DNA from: Aeromicrobium marinum DSM 15272
Lineage (GTDB): Bacteria > Actinomycetota > Actinomycetes > Propionibacteriales > Nocardioidaceae
Assembly (NCBI RefSeq): GCF_000160775.2
Contig: NZ_CM001024.1
Coordinates: 2,665,241-2,729,240 of the forward strand
Reading direction: 5' to 3'
Length of the DNA stretch: 64,000 nucleotides
Shown: positions 1 to 7,965 of the stretch, one piece after another
Layout of the letters: every line of letters starts with the position of its first letter
Position numbering within the stretch: position 1 is the stretch's first letter
Translations under genes and position numbers: made by a program
The notes under the pieces: model-generated
The model's database searches: none
What the model was told of the DNA's origin: nothing
What the model saw: the letters and a program-made list of their open reading frames with translations, nothing else

Positions 1-33
1 GACCAGATCCTGTTCAACCACGGACCCCACTGA
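1..33 (+). CDS. possible 3' end of a CDS entering from the left edge
   Basis: Frame 1 is open from the first base and reads DQILFNHGPH before a TGA at 31-33. Ten residues are too few to name a family. It fits the tail of a gene lying upstream because the next plus-strand gene starts only at 138, but chance cannot be excluded. Confidence 0.3.
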   Translation, partial: DQILFNHGPH

Positions 34-37
34 TTCA

Positions 38-55
38 CTGTGATGCAGGTCACAG
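38..55. promoter_or_regulatory. CRP/GlxR-type palindrome upstream of the DGPF gene
   Basis: The sequence CTGTGATGCAGGTCACAG is a perfect inverted repeat that contains TGTGA-N6-TCACA, the consensus for CRP-family regulators (Crp/GlxR in actinobacteria). It lies 83 bp before the ATG of the DGPF/YCII gene. The match is seen in the sequence; control of the downstream sigma-factor unit is inferred. Confidence 0.5.
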
Positions 56-137
56 ACACGGATGTCCGGATCGTGCTGTCCCGAACGTCCTCAGGGTGAG
101 ACGTTCACCGTGGACGTCATGAACGAGAGGGCCTGAC

Positions 138-485
138 ATGACCACCTACGCCGCCATCATCTACTCCCGCGACGCCGACTGGCTCTCGCCCGAGGAAGCC
201 TCCACCATGCAGGAGTACGGAGCGTTCAGCGCCGCCGCCGGGTCCGCGATCGTCGGTGGAGCCGCGCTCCACCCGACGTCGACCGCCACGACCGTGCGGG
301 TCACCGGCGGCAAGGGGGGCGACGTCGTCACGACCGACGGGCCGTTCGCGGAGGCCCGCGAGGTCCTCTCGGGCTTCTTCCTCCTGGAGGCGGCCGACCT
401 CGACGAGGCCGTCGCGCTCGCCGCCCAGATCCCCGGCGCCTGGGACGGCGGCATCGAGCTGCGGCCGATCCTGCCCATGGGCTGA
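138..485 (+). CDS. DGPF/YCII-family protein
   Basis: This 115-residue protein belongs to the YCII-related (DGPF) superfamily of small ferredoxin-like alpha+beta proteins of unknown catalytic role. The signature reads TTDGPFAEAREVLSGFFLLE at about residues 65-84, and the length is typical. The ATG at 138 follows a purine-rich GAGAGG at a suitable distance. The gene ends five bases before a GTG at 490, next to an ECF sigma-factor gene. DGPF proteins paired with a sigma factor carrying a long C-terminal extension define the ECF42 group, so the two probably act together. A CRP-like palindrome lies upstream at 38-55. Confidence 0.85.
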   Translation: MTTYAAIIYSRDADWLSPEEASTMQEYGAFSAAAGSAIVGGAALHPTSTATTVRVTGGKGGDVVTTDGPFAEAREVLSGFFLLEAADLDEAVALAAQIPGAWDGGIELRPILPMG

Positions 486-517
486 CCGCGTGACCGACGC
501 CTCCGCGGCTCGCCGAG

Positions 518-1720
518 GTGGTGCGGACCGAGCAGCGACGGGTGCTCGCCACGCTGGTCCGCACCACCGGCGACCTCGGGCTGGCCGAGGACGCCGTGCA
601 GGACGCCGTCCTGAGTGCGCTCCAGCGGTGGCCGGTGGACGGCGTGCCGGACGAGCCCCGCGCCTGGCTCACCACCGTCGCGCGTCGCAAGGCGATCGAC
701 CGGATCCGGCGTGAGGCCCGACGCACGGGCAAGGAGGGGGACCGGATGGAGCTGTTCGACCCCCAGCCCGACCCGCCCGCGTCGGTCGTGCGCGACGACC
801 AGCTGCGGCTGGTGTTCACCTGTTGCCACCCGGCCCTCGCCCTCGACACCCAGGTCACGCTCGCCCTCACCACCTTGTGCGGTCTGACCGCCGCCGACGC
901 GGCCCGGCTGCTGCTGGTGACCGAGAGCGCGATGGCCCGCCGCCTCACCCGGGCCAAACAGAAGATCGCCGTGGCCGGCATCCCCTACCGGATCCCCGAC
1001 GTCGCCGAGCTGCCCGACCGCCTCGACGGCGTGGCGACCACGGTGCACCTGCTCTTCACGTCCGGGGTCGCCTCCGGGGACGCCCAGCGGGAGGAACGGC
1101 TGTGCGACGAGGCCGTCCGGCTCGCGCGGCTGCTGCTGGAGCTGATGCCCGACGAGTCCCGACTGCAGGGCCTGCTCGCGCTGCTCCTGCTGACCGGTGC
1201 CCGCAGGGCCACCCGACTCGACGTGACCGGCGACCAGGTCCCCCTGGCCGATCAGGACCGGTCGGCCTGGGACCACCGTGCGATCGCTGAGGGCGTCGGT
1301 CTGGTCGAGCAGGCCCTGCGCCGCTCACGTCACCGGGCGGGCCGGTTCGAGCTGCAGGCAGCCATCGCGGCCTGCCACGCGTCGGCACCGAGGTTCGAGG
1401 ACACCGACTGGACCGACGTGGTCGCCCTGTACGACGCGTTGCTGGTGCTCGAACCCACCGATGTCGTGCGGCTGAACCGGGCCGTCGCGATCGGGGAGCG
1501 GGACGGCCCGCAGGCGGCGCTGACCGAGATCGACGAGCTGGCCGGACTGCACGGATTCCACCTCTGGCACAGCTGCCGGGCCGAGCTGCTCGACCGGCTG
1601 GGTCGGACCGAGGAGTCCCGCGCGGCCTTCGAGGCGGCCCTGGCCTGCTCGCCCCCGCCGGCCGCCGAACGGCGGATCCGTCGCCGCCGGGACGAGGTCG
1701 GTCGCACGGTCGAGGGGTAG
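518..1720 (+). CDS. ECF sigma factor, ECF42-like with C-terminal DUF6596/TPR-like extension
   Basis: This 400-residue protein is an RNA polymerase sigma-24-type factor. Region 2 is recognisable near the N-terminus (AEDAVQDAVLSALQRWP, DEPRAWLTTVARRKAIDRIR), region 4 at about residues 105-150 (LTAADAARLLLVTESAMARR), and a long helical extension fills the rest. That layout and the adjacent DGPF gene match ECF42, where the extension takes the place of an anti-sigma partner. The GTG at 518 is used because the frame is closed by a TGA at 491-493. However, a GTG at 490, in the expected place after the upstream stop, reads VTDASA in another frame and looks like the usual N-terminus. The gene may therefore contain an indel near 505-515 or be mis-sequenced there. 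Confidence 0.8.
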   Translation: MVRTEQRRVLATLVRTTGDLGLAEDAVQDAVLSALQRWPVDGVPDEPRAWLTTVARRKAIDRIRREARRTGKEGDRMELFDPQPDPPASVVRDDQLRLVFTCCHPALALDTQVTLALTTLCGLTAADAARLLLVTESAMARRLTRAKQKIAVAGIPYRIPDVAELPDRLDGVATTVHLLFTSGVASGDAQREERLCDEAVRLARLLLELMPDESRLQGLLALLLLTGARRATRLDVTGDQVPLADQDRSAWDHRAIAEGVGLVEQALRRSRHRAGRFELQAAIAACHASAPRFEDTDWTDVVALYDALLVLEPTDVVRLNRAVAIGERDGPQAALTEIDELAGLHGFHLWHSCRAELLDRLGRTEESRAAFEAALACSPPPAAERRIRRRRDEVGRTVEG

Positions 1721-1723
1721 CGT
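1718..1723 (+). promoter_or_regulatory. -10 hexamer for a leaderless MOSC transcript
   Basis: TAGCGT fits the actinobacterial TANNNT -10 element. It is separated from the GTG at 1730 by exactly six bases, which puts the predicted +1 on the start codon. It overlaps the stop codon of the sigma-factor gene. Confidence 0.4.
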
Positions 1724-1729
1724 CGCCCC

Positions 1730-2308
1730 GTGGAGATCGAGATCGTGCACCTCGTGGTGTCGCCCCGCCACCGCTACGACGGACGTCCCTCCGACGGGGC
1801 CACCGCCACGACCGTCGACGAGACCCCGGCTTCGGTGCGCGTCCGCGCCGGCAAGGGCCTCGTGGGCGACCGGTACTTCGGCACCCGGTTCACCTACGCG
1901 TCGGTCACACTCATCGCCGCGGAGAAGATCGAGCAGCTCGAGGCCGAGCTGGTCGGCGACGGGCTGTTCCCGGCTGCCCCTCGCGCGTCGTTCGACCCGG
2001 TCCTCGCCCGACGCAACGTCGTGACCCGGGGGCTCGACGTGGACGCGCTGGCCCGGCACGAGTTCACCCTCGACGCCGGACACGGCCCGGTGCGGTTCCG
2101 GTCCCTGACCCCGGCCAACCCGTGCGCCTGGATGAACGAGGTCTTCGCGCCCGGGGCCCACCGGGCCCTGCGGGGTCACGGCGGCATCCGGTGCGAGCCG
2201 CTCGACGACGGCCGGCTGGACGTCGGCCCCGCCCGGGTCACCGACGTGCGCGCCCTCGACCCCGACGAGCTCGGCCGGCGGGTGCGGTCGGCCACGGCCG
2301 GCCACTGA
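1730..2308 (+). CDS. MOSC domain-containing protein
   Basis: This 192-residue protein reads as a compact MOSC domain, the C-terminal module of molybdenum cofactor sulfurases that is also found free-standing. Supporting segments are GKGLVGDRYFG near the start, ARRNVVTRGLDVDAL in the middle, and NPCAWMNEVFAPGAHRALRG, which carries the conserved Cys near residue 132. Free-standing MOSC proteins are thought to handle sulfur or detoxify substrates with molybdenum enzymes; the substrate here is unknown. No ribosome binding site precedes the GTG, but a TANNNT hexamer ends six bases before it, consistent with a leaderless mRNA. The next gene is convergent. Confidence 0.85.
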   Translation: MEIEIVHLVVSPRHRYDGRPSDGATATTVDETPASVRVRAGKGLVGDRYFGTRFTYASVTLIAAEKIEQLEAELVGDGLFPAAPRASFDPVLARRNVVTRGLDVDALARHEFTLDAGHGPVRFRSLTPANPCAWMNEVFAPGAHRALRGHGGIRCEPLDDGRLDVGPARVTDVRALDPDELGRRVRSATAGH

Positions 2309-2320
2309 ACCCGGCGACGC

Positions 2321-2931
2321 TCAGGGCCGAAGCAACGAGGCCAGCACGGTCGGGCCCACCCCGCCGGGCCAGCTGCCCACGAGGTCGACCCAGCCGCCAG
2401 ATGCCGCGGACGGATCGACGACCCGCCTGACCCGCAGCGCTCCGAGCGACGTCACGACCACGGTCGAGCCGGCCTCGTCGCGCAGGTCGACCAGACCCAC
2501 GCCGCCCGGGTGCGGCTCCCGGCCGCTGCCCTCGACCCGCACCGCCGCCGGGATGACCTCGGTGCGCCCGTCGGGAACTCGCGGTGCACCTCGGCGTGGG
2601 TCCCTCCGGTCAGCATCGCGACCGTGATCGTCTGCACGTAGACGGGATCGGCGCACGCGTCGTACACCCAGCGACGCCCCAGGGCGGTGTGCTCCATGGT
2701 GCCGACCAGCCACTCGTCGGCGCCCGCGAGGGGAGCGCCGCGATAGGTCAGCGGCACCTGCAGCACCCGGCCGGCCGCGTCGTTCAGCAGGTGGGTCTCG
2801 ATGCCGACCTCGCCGTCGGGGTCGTCGAACCGGTAGGAGCCGATCGCCACGAGGTCGGGGTCCTCCCGCCACGCGGCGATCAGCTCGAGCTTGGTCGGGC
2901 GGGCATCGGCGCCGCCGTGCACGTGGGCCAT
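2321..2931 (-). pseudogene. CG0192-like (maltokinase N-terminal cap-like) protein, frameshifted
   Basis: The gene starts at an ATG at 2931 behind GGAGACCCC and reads MAHVHGG...RPTKLELIAAW, then a VPLTYRGAPLAGADEWLVGT segment and HAEVHREFP. After this point the continuation DGRTEVIPAAVRVEG, ending in LLRP at 2321, lies in a different frame. Adding one base in the GGG run at 2573-2575 (CCC on the coding strand) restores a single 203-codon frame. The intact form resembles actinobacterial CG0192-type proteins, often annotated as 1,4-alpha-glucan branching or maltokinase-cap proteins, which lack a proven function. It is the last gene of the transglutaminase operon, 11 bp after that gene. Either a real one-base deletion or a sequencing error explains the break. 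Confidence 0.75.
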
Positions 2932-2942
2932 GGGGTCTCCTG

Positions 2943-3782
2943 TCAGCGCAGGCGGGTGATCTCGACGGTCACGAACATCTCGGACTCTCCGGGAGTCGCG
3001 TAGATACCGCGCAGGGGCGGGTTGTCGGCGTAGTCGCGACCGCGGGCCACGATGACGTGCTGCTCGCCGGGCACGACGTCGTTGGTGACGTCCCAGCCGG
3101 TCCACTCGCCGTCCCACCACTCGACCCAGGCGTGTGACTCGCCCTCGACCGGCTCACCGATCTCCGGGTCCGTGGCCGGGTGCAGGTACCCCGAGACATA
3201 GCGCGCAGGGATGCCGGCCCAGCGCAGCACCCCGATGAGCAGGTGGGCGAAGTCCTGGCAGACCCCGGCGCGACTGTCCCAGGCGTCGGCGGCGACCGTG
3301 GTGACCACGGTCGAACCGGGCTGGTAGACGACCTCGGCGTGCAGCAGGGCAGCGGCGGCCGCGACGTAGTCGGCCGGCGTGGCCGCAGCCTCCCGCAGGG
3401 CCGGGAGCCGCTCGAGCAGGTCCGCCGACGGGCGCACCCACGGCGAGTCGACGAGGAACTCACACCACTCGTCGGCGACCGCGGCGAGGTCGCCCCACGC
3501 GACACCGTCACCCCGGTCGGCGGCGGGGGAGGTCTCGACCGTCGACGTGGCGACGACCGTGAGCGCGTCGTGCGGGTCGTGCACCTCGAAGGACGTGACC
3601 GACGACCCCCAGTAGTCCCGGTACTCGAAGCTCCACGGGGTGGGGGTGATGTCCAAGCGTGAACGCAGCACGTACTGGCCGGCCGTGGTCATGGGGGTCA
3701 TCCGGGCCTCGTTGTAGGAGGCCACGGCGCCCTCGGGGTACACGTACCCGGTGGTGTGCTTGATCCGCATCTGCATGGTCAC
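2943..3782 (-). CDS. transglutaminase-like family protein
   Basis: This 279-residue protein has the bacterial transglutaminase-like N-terminal beta domain (IKHTTGYVYPEGAVASYNEAR) and a papain-like core. The catalytic triad is visible as Cys175 in RAGVCQDFAH, His217 in EGESHAWVEWW and Asp231 in GWDVTND. The family breaks or makes amide bonds; its partners here are the alpha-E and ATP-grasp proteins encoded just upstream, a conserved trio that probably makes and processes a peptide. The GTG at 3782 is 13 bp after the alpha-E stop; an in-frame ATG at 3776 is an alternative start. No signal peptide is seen, so it is likely cytoplasmic. Confidence 0.9.
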   Translation of the reverse strand: MTMQMRIKHTTGYVYPEGAVASYNEARMTPMTTAGQYVLRSRLDITPTPWSFEYRDYWGSSVTSFEVHDPHDALTVVATSTVETSPAADRGDGVAWGDLAAVADEWCEFLVDSPWVRPSADLLERLPALREAAATPADYVAAAAALLHAEVVYQPGSTVVTTVAADAWDSRAGVCQDFAHLLIGVLRWAGIPARYVSGYLHPATDPEIGEPVEGESHAWVEWWDGEWTGWDVTNDVVPGEQHVIVARGRDYADNPPLRGIYATPGESEMFVTVEITRLR

Positions 3783-3795
3783 GGCGTCATCTCCT

Positions 3796-4722
3796 TCACA
3801 GGGACACGCTCCCGGTCCACGCGTGCGACTCCGCGTGCGAGAAGTACCGGGCGGTGACGGCCTCGCTGGCCGCGCCGCAGGCCCGCTGGAGGCGCTCCAT
3901 CTCGGTCGGCAGGTCGTAGACGATCTCGGCGAGCGGACGGTACTCCAGCTCGGTGCGGGCCCGGCCGAGCAGCCGTTGGGCCTCGTCGCTGAACCCTGAC
4001 CGCTGACCGGTAGCCTCCAGCCGCGACAGCGCCTGCTCGGCCTCGAGCAGCGCCGACACCACCGACCGAGGGAACCACCGGTCGAGCAGCAGGAACTCCG
4101 CGGCCTGACGGTCGGCCTCGATGCCCCGGTAGGCCCGGATGAACGCCTCGTAGGCGCCGCAGGCCCGCAGGGTCGTGGGCCACGCCAGCTGGGTCCCGGA
4201 CGCCAGCGACGCGGTCGACAGCAGCCGGGCGGTCATGTCGACCCGCTCGATGCTGCGGCCGAGCATGAAGAACTGCCAGCCCTCGTCGCGGGTCATCGTG
4301 GAGTCGGCGATGCCGGCGATCATGGCGGTGCGGTTGCGCACCCAGCCGAACATGTCGGGCGACCGCATCGACCGGGCCGACGGCAGGCCGCGCCACATCG
4401 TGTTGATGGCGGCCCACATGTCGGTCGAGAGGGTCTCGCGGGCGCCGCGGGCGCTCTCGCGGGCGGCGTCGATCGCCGACGCGATCGAGTTGGGGGAGTC
4501 GGGGTTGTGGGCGAGCAGGTCCAGGATGGTCCACCGGTTGGCGATCCCGTCGTGCTCCTCCACGCCCATGACCTTGAGCAGCTGTTCGCACGACAGGCGC
4601 TCGTCGATCGACGGGTCCTCGACCAGGACCTGCATCTGCACGTCGAGGATGCGGGCGGTGTCGTCGGCCCGTTCGAGGTAGCGGCCGATCCAGAACAGCG
4701 ACTCGGCGATCCGGCTGAGCAT
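3796..4722 (-). CDS. alpha-E domain-containing protein
   Basis: This 308-residue protein has the all-helical alpha-E fold. It opens with MLSRIAESLFWIGRYLERAD and repeats helices rich in Arg and Glu, including GRSIERVDMTARLL near residue 170. Alpha-E proteins are always found beside circularly permuted ATP-grasp enzymes and transglutaminase-like proteins and are thought to assist peptide ligation; the biochemistry is not settled. The ATG at 4722 overlaps the stop of the ATP-grasp gene (ATGA), so the two are translationally coupled. The frame stays open far upstream of this start, but the coupling and the conserved MLSR N-terminus fix it here. Confidence 0.9.
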   Translation of the reverse strand: MLSRIAESLFWIGRYLERADDTARILDVQMQVLVEDPSIDERLSCEQLLKVMGVEEHDGIANRWTILDLLAHNPDSPNSIASAIDAARESARGARETLSTDMWAAINTMWRGLPSARSMRSPDMFGWVRNRTAMIAGIADSTMTRDEGWQFFMLGRSIERVDMTARLLSTASLASGTQLAWPTTLRACGAYEAFIRAYRGIEADRQAAEFLLLDRWFPRSVVSALLEAEQALSRLEATGQRSGFSDEAQRLLGRARTELEYRPLAEIVYDLPTEMERLQRACGAASEAVTARYFSHAESHAWTGSVSL

Positions 4723-6308
4723 CAGGCCACCTCTTCCTCGGCAGCGCGCTGCTGCACCTCGGTGGCCGCACTGGTGACCGGGCCGCTGGACTGCGTGACG
4801 GGCGTGGTCCGCGTCGACGGCGACCGCTCGTCGAGCTCGACGTCGGTCTCGTCCTTGGGGTCCGGCGCCTCGTACGGGTCGGCCAGCACCCAGGTGTCCT
4901 TGGAGCCACCGCCGCGACTGGAGTTGACGATCAGCTCGCCCTCGGGCAGAGCGACCCGCGTGAGTCCGCCGGGCAGGACGTACACGTCCTCGCCGTCGTT
5001 GATGGCGAACGGTCTCAGGTCGACGTGCCGGGGACGGATGCCCGGCTCGACGAGCGTCGGCACGGTCGACAACGAGATGACCGGCTGGGCGATCCACGCG
5101 CGCGGGTCGGCGGCGATCTTGCTGCGCAGCTCGTCGAGCTCGACCTTGGAGGCCGCGGGCCCGATGACGATGCCCTTGCCGCCCGAGCCGTCGACCGGCT
5201 TGAGCACGAGCTCGTCGAGCCGGTCGAGCACCTCGGTGCGCTGGTCGGGTTCGCCGAGGCGCCAGGTGTCGACGTTGGCCAGGATCGGCTCCTCGCTGAG
5301 GTAGTAGCGGATGAGGTCGGGCACGTAGGTGTAGAGGAGCTTGTCGTCGGCCACCCCGTTGCCGATCGCGTTGGCGATGGTGACGTTGCCGGCCCGCGCG
5401 GCGTTGACCAGCCCCGGGACACCGAGCACCGACTCGGGGTGGAACTGCACCGGGTCGAGGAACTCGTCGTCGATCCGGCGGTAGATGACGTGGACGGGCT
5501 CGAGGCCCCGGGTCGTGCGCATCATGACCCGTCCGGCCTGGCACACCAGGTCGCGGCCCTCGACCAGCTCGACCCCCATCGTGCGGGCCAGCAGGGTGTG
5601 CTCGAAGTAGGCGGAGTTGTAGACGCCGGGAGTCAGCACGACCACGGTCGGATCGCTGACTCCCGCGGGCGCAGCGGCCCGCAGCGCGGCGATGAGGGCC
5701 CGGGAGTACTGCTGCACCGGGCGGATGCGGTGGTCAGCGAACACCTCGGGCAGGGCCGCCGACAACGCCCGCCGGTTGGTCATGACGTAGGAGACGCCCG
5801 ACGGCACCCGCACGTTGTCCTCCAGCACGCGGAAGTTGCCGTCGGCGTCCCGGATGAGGTCGACGCCCGCGACGTGCACCCGCACGCCGTTCGCGGGATC
5901 GAGCCCGGCGACCACGCGGTGGTAGTGCGGCGAGGTGACGACGGTGTCGCGCGGCACGACGCCGTCGTTGAACAGCTCACCCGGCCCGTACACGTCGGCC
6001 AGGAAGGCCTCGAGCGCCCGGACCCGCTGACGCACCCCGAGGTCGACGTGCGCCCAGTCGGCGGCCTCGATCACCCGCGGGACGATGTCGAGCGGGAACG
6101 GCCGCTCCTCCCCGGCGACGCCGAACGTGACGCCTTGGTCGAGGTACGAGGAGGCGAGCGAGTCCGCCCGCAGCCGGATCTCGTCGTCGCCCATGTCGTG
6201 GAACGCCCCGTGGATGGCCCCGTACTCCGGGCGCACCCGTCCTGAGGTGAACATCTCGTCGAACCCGTTGACCGGTCCGTAGTCGTCGAACAATGTCGTC
6301 TCGCTCAC
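4722..6308 (-). CDS. circularly permuted type 2 ATP-grasp protein
   Basis: This 528-residue protein belongs to the circularly permuted ATP-grasp type 2 family, which resembles glutathionylspermidine synthase and is predicted to form amide bonds using ATP. Typical segments are VSETTLFDDYGPVNGFDEM at the N-terminus, RVLEDNVRVPSGVSYVM around residue 180, IYRRIDDEFLDP, and the nucleotide-binding stretch LVLKPVDGSGGKGIVIGP. The chosen GTG at 6308 sits behind GGAGGTGGGGCC; the frame continues upstream to 6398 but that part has no family resemblance. It is the first gene of an operon with alpha-E, transglutaminase and the CG0192-like gene. The C-terminal 45 residues are charged and of low complexity. 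Confidence 0.92.
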   Translation of the reverse strand: MSETTLFDDYGPVNGFDEMFTSGRVRPEYGAIHGAFHDMGDDEIRLRADSLASSYLDQGVTFGVAGEERPFPLDIVPRVIEAADWAHVDLGVRQRVRALEAFLADVYGPGELFNDGVVPRDTVVTSPHYHRVVAGLDPANGVRVHVAGVDLIRDADGNFRVLEDNVRVPSGVSYVMTNRRALSAALPEVFADHRIRPVQQYSRALIAALRAAAPAGVSDPTVVVLTPGVYNSAYFEHTLLARTMGVELVEGRDLVCQAGRVMMRTTRGLEPVHVIYRRIDDEFLDPVQFHPESVLGVPGLVNAARAGNVTIANAIGNGVADDKLLYTYVPDLIRYYLSEEPILANVDTWRLGEPDQRTEVLDRLDELVLKPVDGSGGKGIVIGPAASKVELDELRSKIAADPRAWIAQPVISLSTVPTLVEPGIRPRHVDLRPFAINDGEDVYVLPGGLTRVALPEGELIVNSSRGGGSKDTWVLADPYEAPDPKDETDVELDERSPSTRTTPVTQSSGPVTSAATEVQQRAAEEEVA

Positions 6309-6532
6309 GGCCCCACCTCCGTCAGTGGCCCAGCATACGGACGATCGATCAGGTCCACCCGTCGACACCTGCTCATCCCCCGACCCTAGGCCGACCACGT
6401 GTCGGAGGTGTTTCGGCGGTGACCGGACGGCTCACGCGAGGTGTCGCCGCCCCGACCGTGCGGTGACGATCGGTCGGACGACCGGACGGATGGGCCGGGG
6501 AGGGATACGATTCTGCCCGGGAAGGCACTGCG

Positions 6533-6967
6533 ATGTCCGAAGGTCACGTGCTGGTGCTCAATGCGAGCTACGAGCCCCTGCAGCGCGTCTCCCTGCGCCA
6601 TGCGATCAAGATGCTGGTGCGCGAGGTCGCGGTGATCGAGGAGGAGGCCGGGGGCACCTACGGACCGTTCCCGCGGCCGAAGGTCCTGCGTCTGGTCCGG
6701 TACGTCGTGACGCGGTGGATGCACCGCCGGTCGCACCTGTGCACCAAGAGTGCGATCAAGGCCCGCGACACCATGTGCGCGTACTGCCGGGGTCCGGCCG
6801 AGACCGTCGACCACATCATCCCCCGCAGTCGTGGCGGCACCCTGACCTGGGACAACGCGGTGGCCGCGTGCGTCCGCTGCAACCACCGCAAGGCCGACCG
6901 CACGCCGGCCGAGGCCGGCATGACCCTGCTGCTCGTGCCGAGTCGTCCCACCCTCGACGTCGCCTGA
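6533..6967 (+). CDS. HNH endonuclease
   Basis: This 144-residue protein carries an HNH nuclease domain with a zinc site. CAYC (Cys82, Cys85), TVDHIIPRSRGG (Asp93-His94), WDNAVAACVRCNHRKADRT (Asn108, Cys113, Cys116, His118) give the full beta-beta-alpha-metal motif. The N-terminal SEGHVLVLNASYEPLQRVS is the conserved leader of a stand-alone actinobacterial HNH family whose role is unknown. The ATG at 6533 follows GGGAAGG. The 224 bp upstream, shared with the divergent ATP-grasp operon, holds no gene; TACGAT about 25 bp before the ATG is a plausible -10. The nearby genes do not suggest a restriction or mobile system. Confidence 0.9.
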   Translation: MSEGHVLVLNASYEPLQRVSLRHAIKMLVREVAVIEEEAGGTYGPFPRPKVLRLVRYVVTRWMHRRSHLCTKSAIKARDTMCAYCRGPAETVDHIIPRSRGGTLTWDNAVAACVRCNHRKADRTPAEAGMTLLLVPSRPTLDVA

Positions 6968-6984
6968 CCCGGCGGGCCGGGCGG

Positions 6985-7878
6985 CTACAGGCCGGCGGAC
7001 TCGTAGATCTCGTCGAGTGCGTCGAGGTAGCTGCCCTCGTCGTCGCCGACCTCGGCGCGCACCTGCTCGGCCCGGGCGATGACCTCGGACGCGACCTCCT
7101 CGTAGCGAGCGTTCCACGTCTCGGCGTCGACCTGCCAGTAGCCGCAGGTGTAGAAGTCCGACTGCGGCCACCCGAGGGTGCGGCGCAGGTGACGGCGGAC
7201 CGCGCGGCTGGCGCGGGCCTCGCCGGCCAGCCAGACGTACCGGCCGCCGGGCGTGTCGGGGCCGGGCAGGTCGGTGCCGGTGACGGCCTCCTCGAGGGCG
7301 CCCGCGATGTCGGTCTCACGCTCGACCACGACCCACCGCACCTCGACGTCGGCCGCGCTCGGCAGGGCGATCCGGTCGTCCTCGTCGGTCAGGACCACGA
7401 CGGCGCGCACCCGCTGGCCGGGTCGGAGTCCCCGCAGGATGCGCGCGAGCGCCGGGAGTCCGGTCACGTCCGCGACGAGCAGCTGCCACCCGACGTCGGC
7501 GGCCGCGGCGTACAGACCGTGCGGCTCGACCAGCCCGACCTGTTCGCCCGGCTCGCACGTGCGCGCCCAGTCCGACCCCGCTCCCCGGTCGTGCAGGGCG
7601 ACGTCGAGGTCGACCTGCACCCGTCCGTCGACCAGGCGGTGGTCCGAGATCGTGTACACCCGAGCGACCGGGGGGGTCGTCCCCTCCGGCTGCGTGACCT
7701 CCCACGTCTCGGAGATCTGCGGGAGCACCAGCGGCTCGCCCTCGGGCGCGATCATGACGCGCACGTACTCGTCGGGCACCCCGGTCGTGGGGTACCCCTC
7801 GAGGTCGCCGAGGGTGACGGTGACCAGGTGGGCGCTGAGTCGGCGGCGCCCCACCACGGTGGCGGTGTGGATCTTCAC
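6985..7878 (-). CDS. siderophore-interacting protein (FAD-dependent ferric-siderophore reductase)
   Basis: This 297-residue protein belongs to the SIP/ViuB family of flavoproteins that reduce ferric siderophores in the cytoplasm and release iron. The FAD domain ends with RVYTISDHRLVDGRVQVDL (RxYT motif), followed by GSDWARTCEPGEQVGLVEP, and the C-terminal SIP domain contains YVWLAGEARASRAVRRHLR and DFYTCGYWQ. The GTG at 7878 reads VKIHTATVVGRRRLS; upstream in-frame codons show no homology. A near-consensus IdeR/DtxR box lies 32-50 bp upstream, so repression by iron is likely. The gene stands alone, divergent from the FemX gene. Confidence 0.9.
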   Translation of the reverse strand: MKIHTATVVGRRRLSAHLVTVTLGDLEGYPTTGVPDEYVRVMIAPEGEPLVLPQISETWEVTQPEGTTPPVARVYTISDHRLVDGRVQVDLDVALHDRGAGSDWARTCEPGEQVGLVEPHGLYAAAADVGWQLLVADVTGLPALARILRGLRPGQRVRAVVVLTDEDDRIALPSAADVEVRWVVVERETDIAGALEEAVTGTDLPGPDTPGGRYVWLAGEARASRAVRRHLRRTLGWPQSDFYTCGYWQVDAETWNARYEEVASEVIARAEQVRAEVGDDEGSYLDALDEIYESAGL

Positions 7879-7909
7879 GCGAGCTCCGATGTCGACGGCA
7901 TACGATGAC

Positions 7910-7928
7910 TTAGGCAAGCCTAACCGAT
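7910..7928 (-). promoter_or_regulatory. IdeR/DtxR iron box
   Basis: TTAGGCAAGCCTAACCGAT matches the DtxR/IdeR consensus TWAGGTWAGSCTWACCTWA at 16 of 19 positions and contains the perfect half-sites TTAGGC and GCCTAA. It lies upstream of the siderophore-interacting protein gene on the minus strand and 38 bp before the divergent FemX start. Confidence 0.7.
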
Positions 7929-7953
7929 CGGTCCCGATCCTCCCAACGGTTGG

Positions 7954-7959
7954 TAGCCT
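7954..7959 (+). promoter_or_regulatory. -10 hexamer for a leaderless femX-like transcript
   Basis: TAGCCT is followed by exactly six bases and the GTG at 7966, so transcription probably starts on the start codon. There is no Shine-Dalgarno sequence in this interval. Confidence 0.4.
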
Positions 7960-7965
7960 CGAGCG

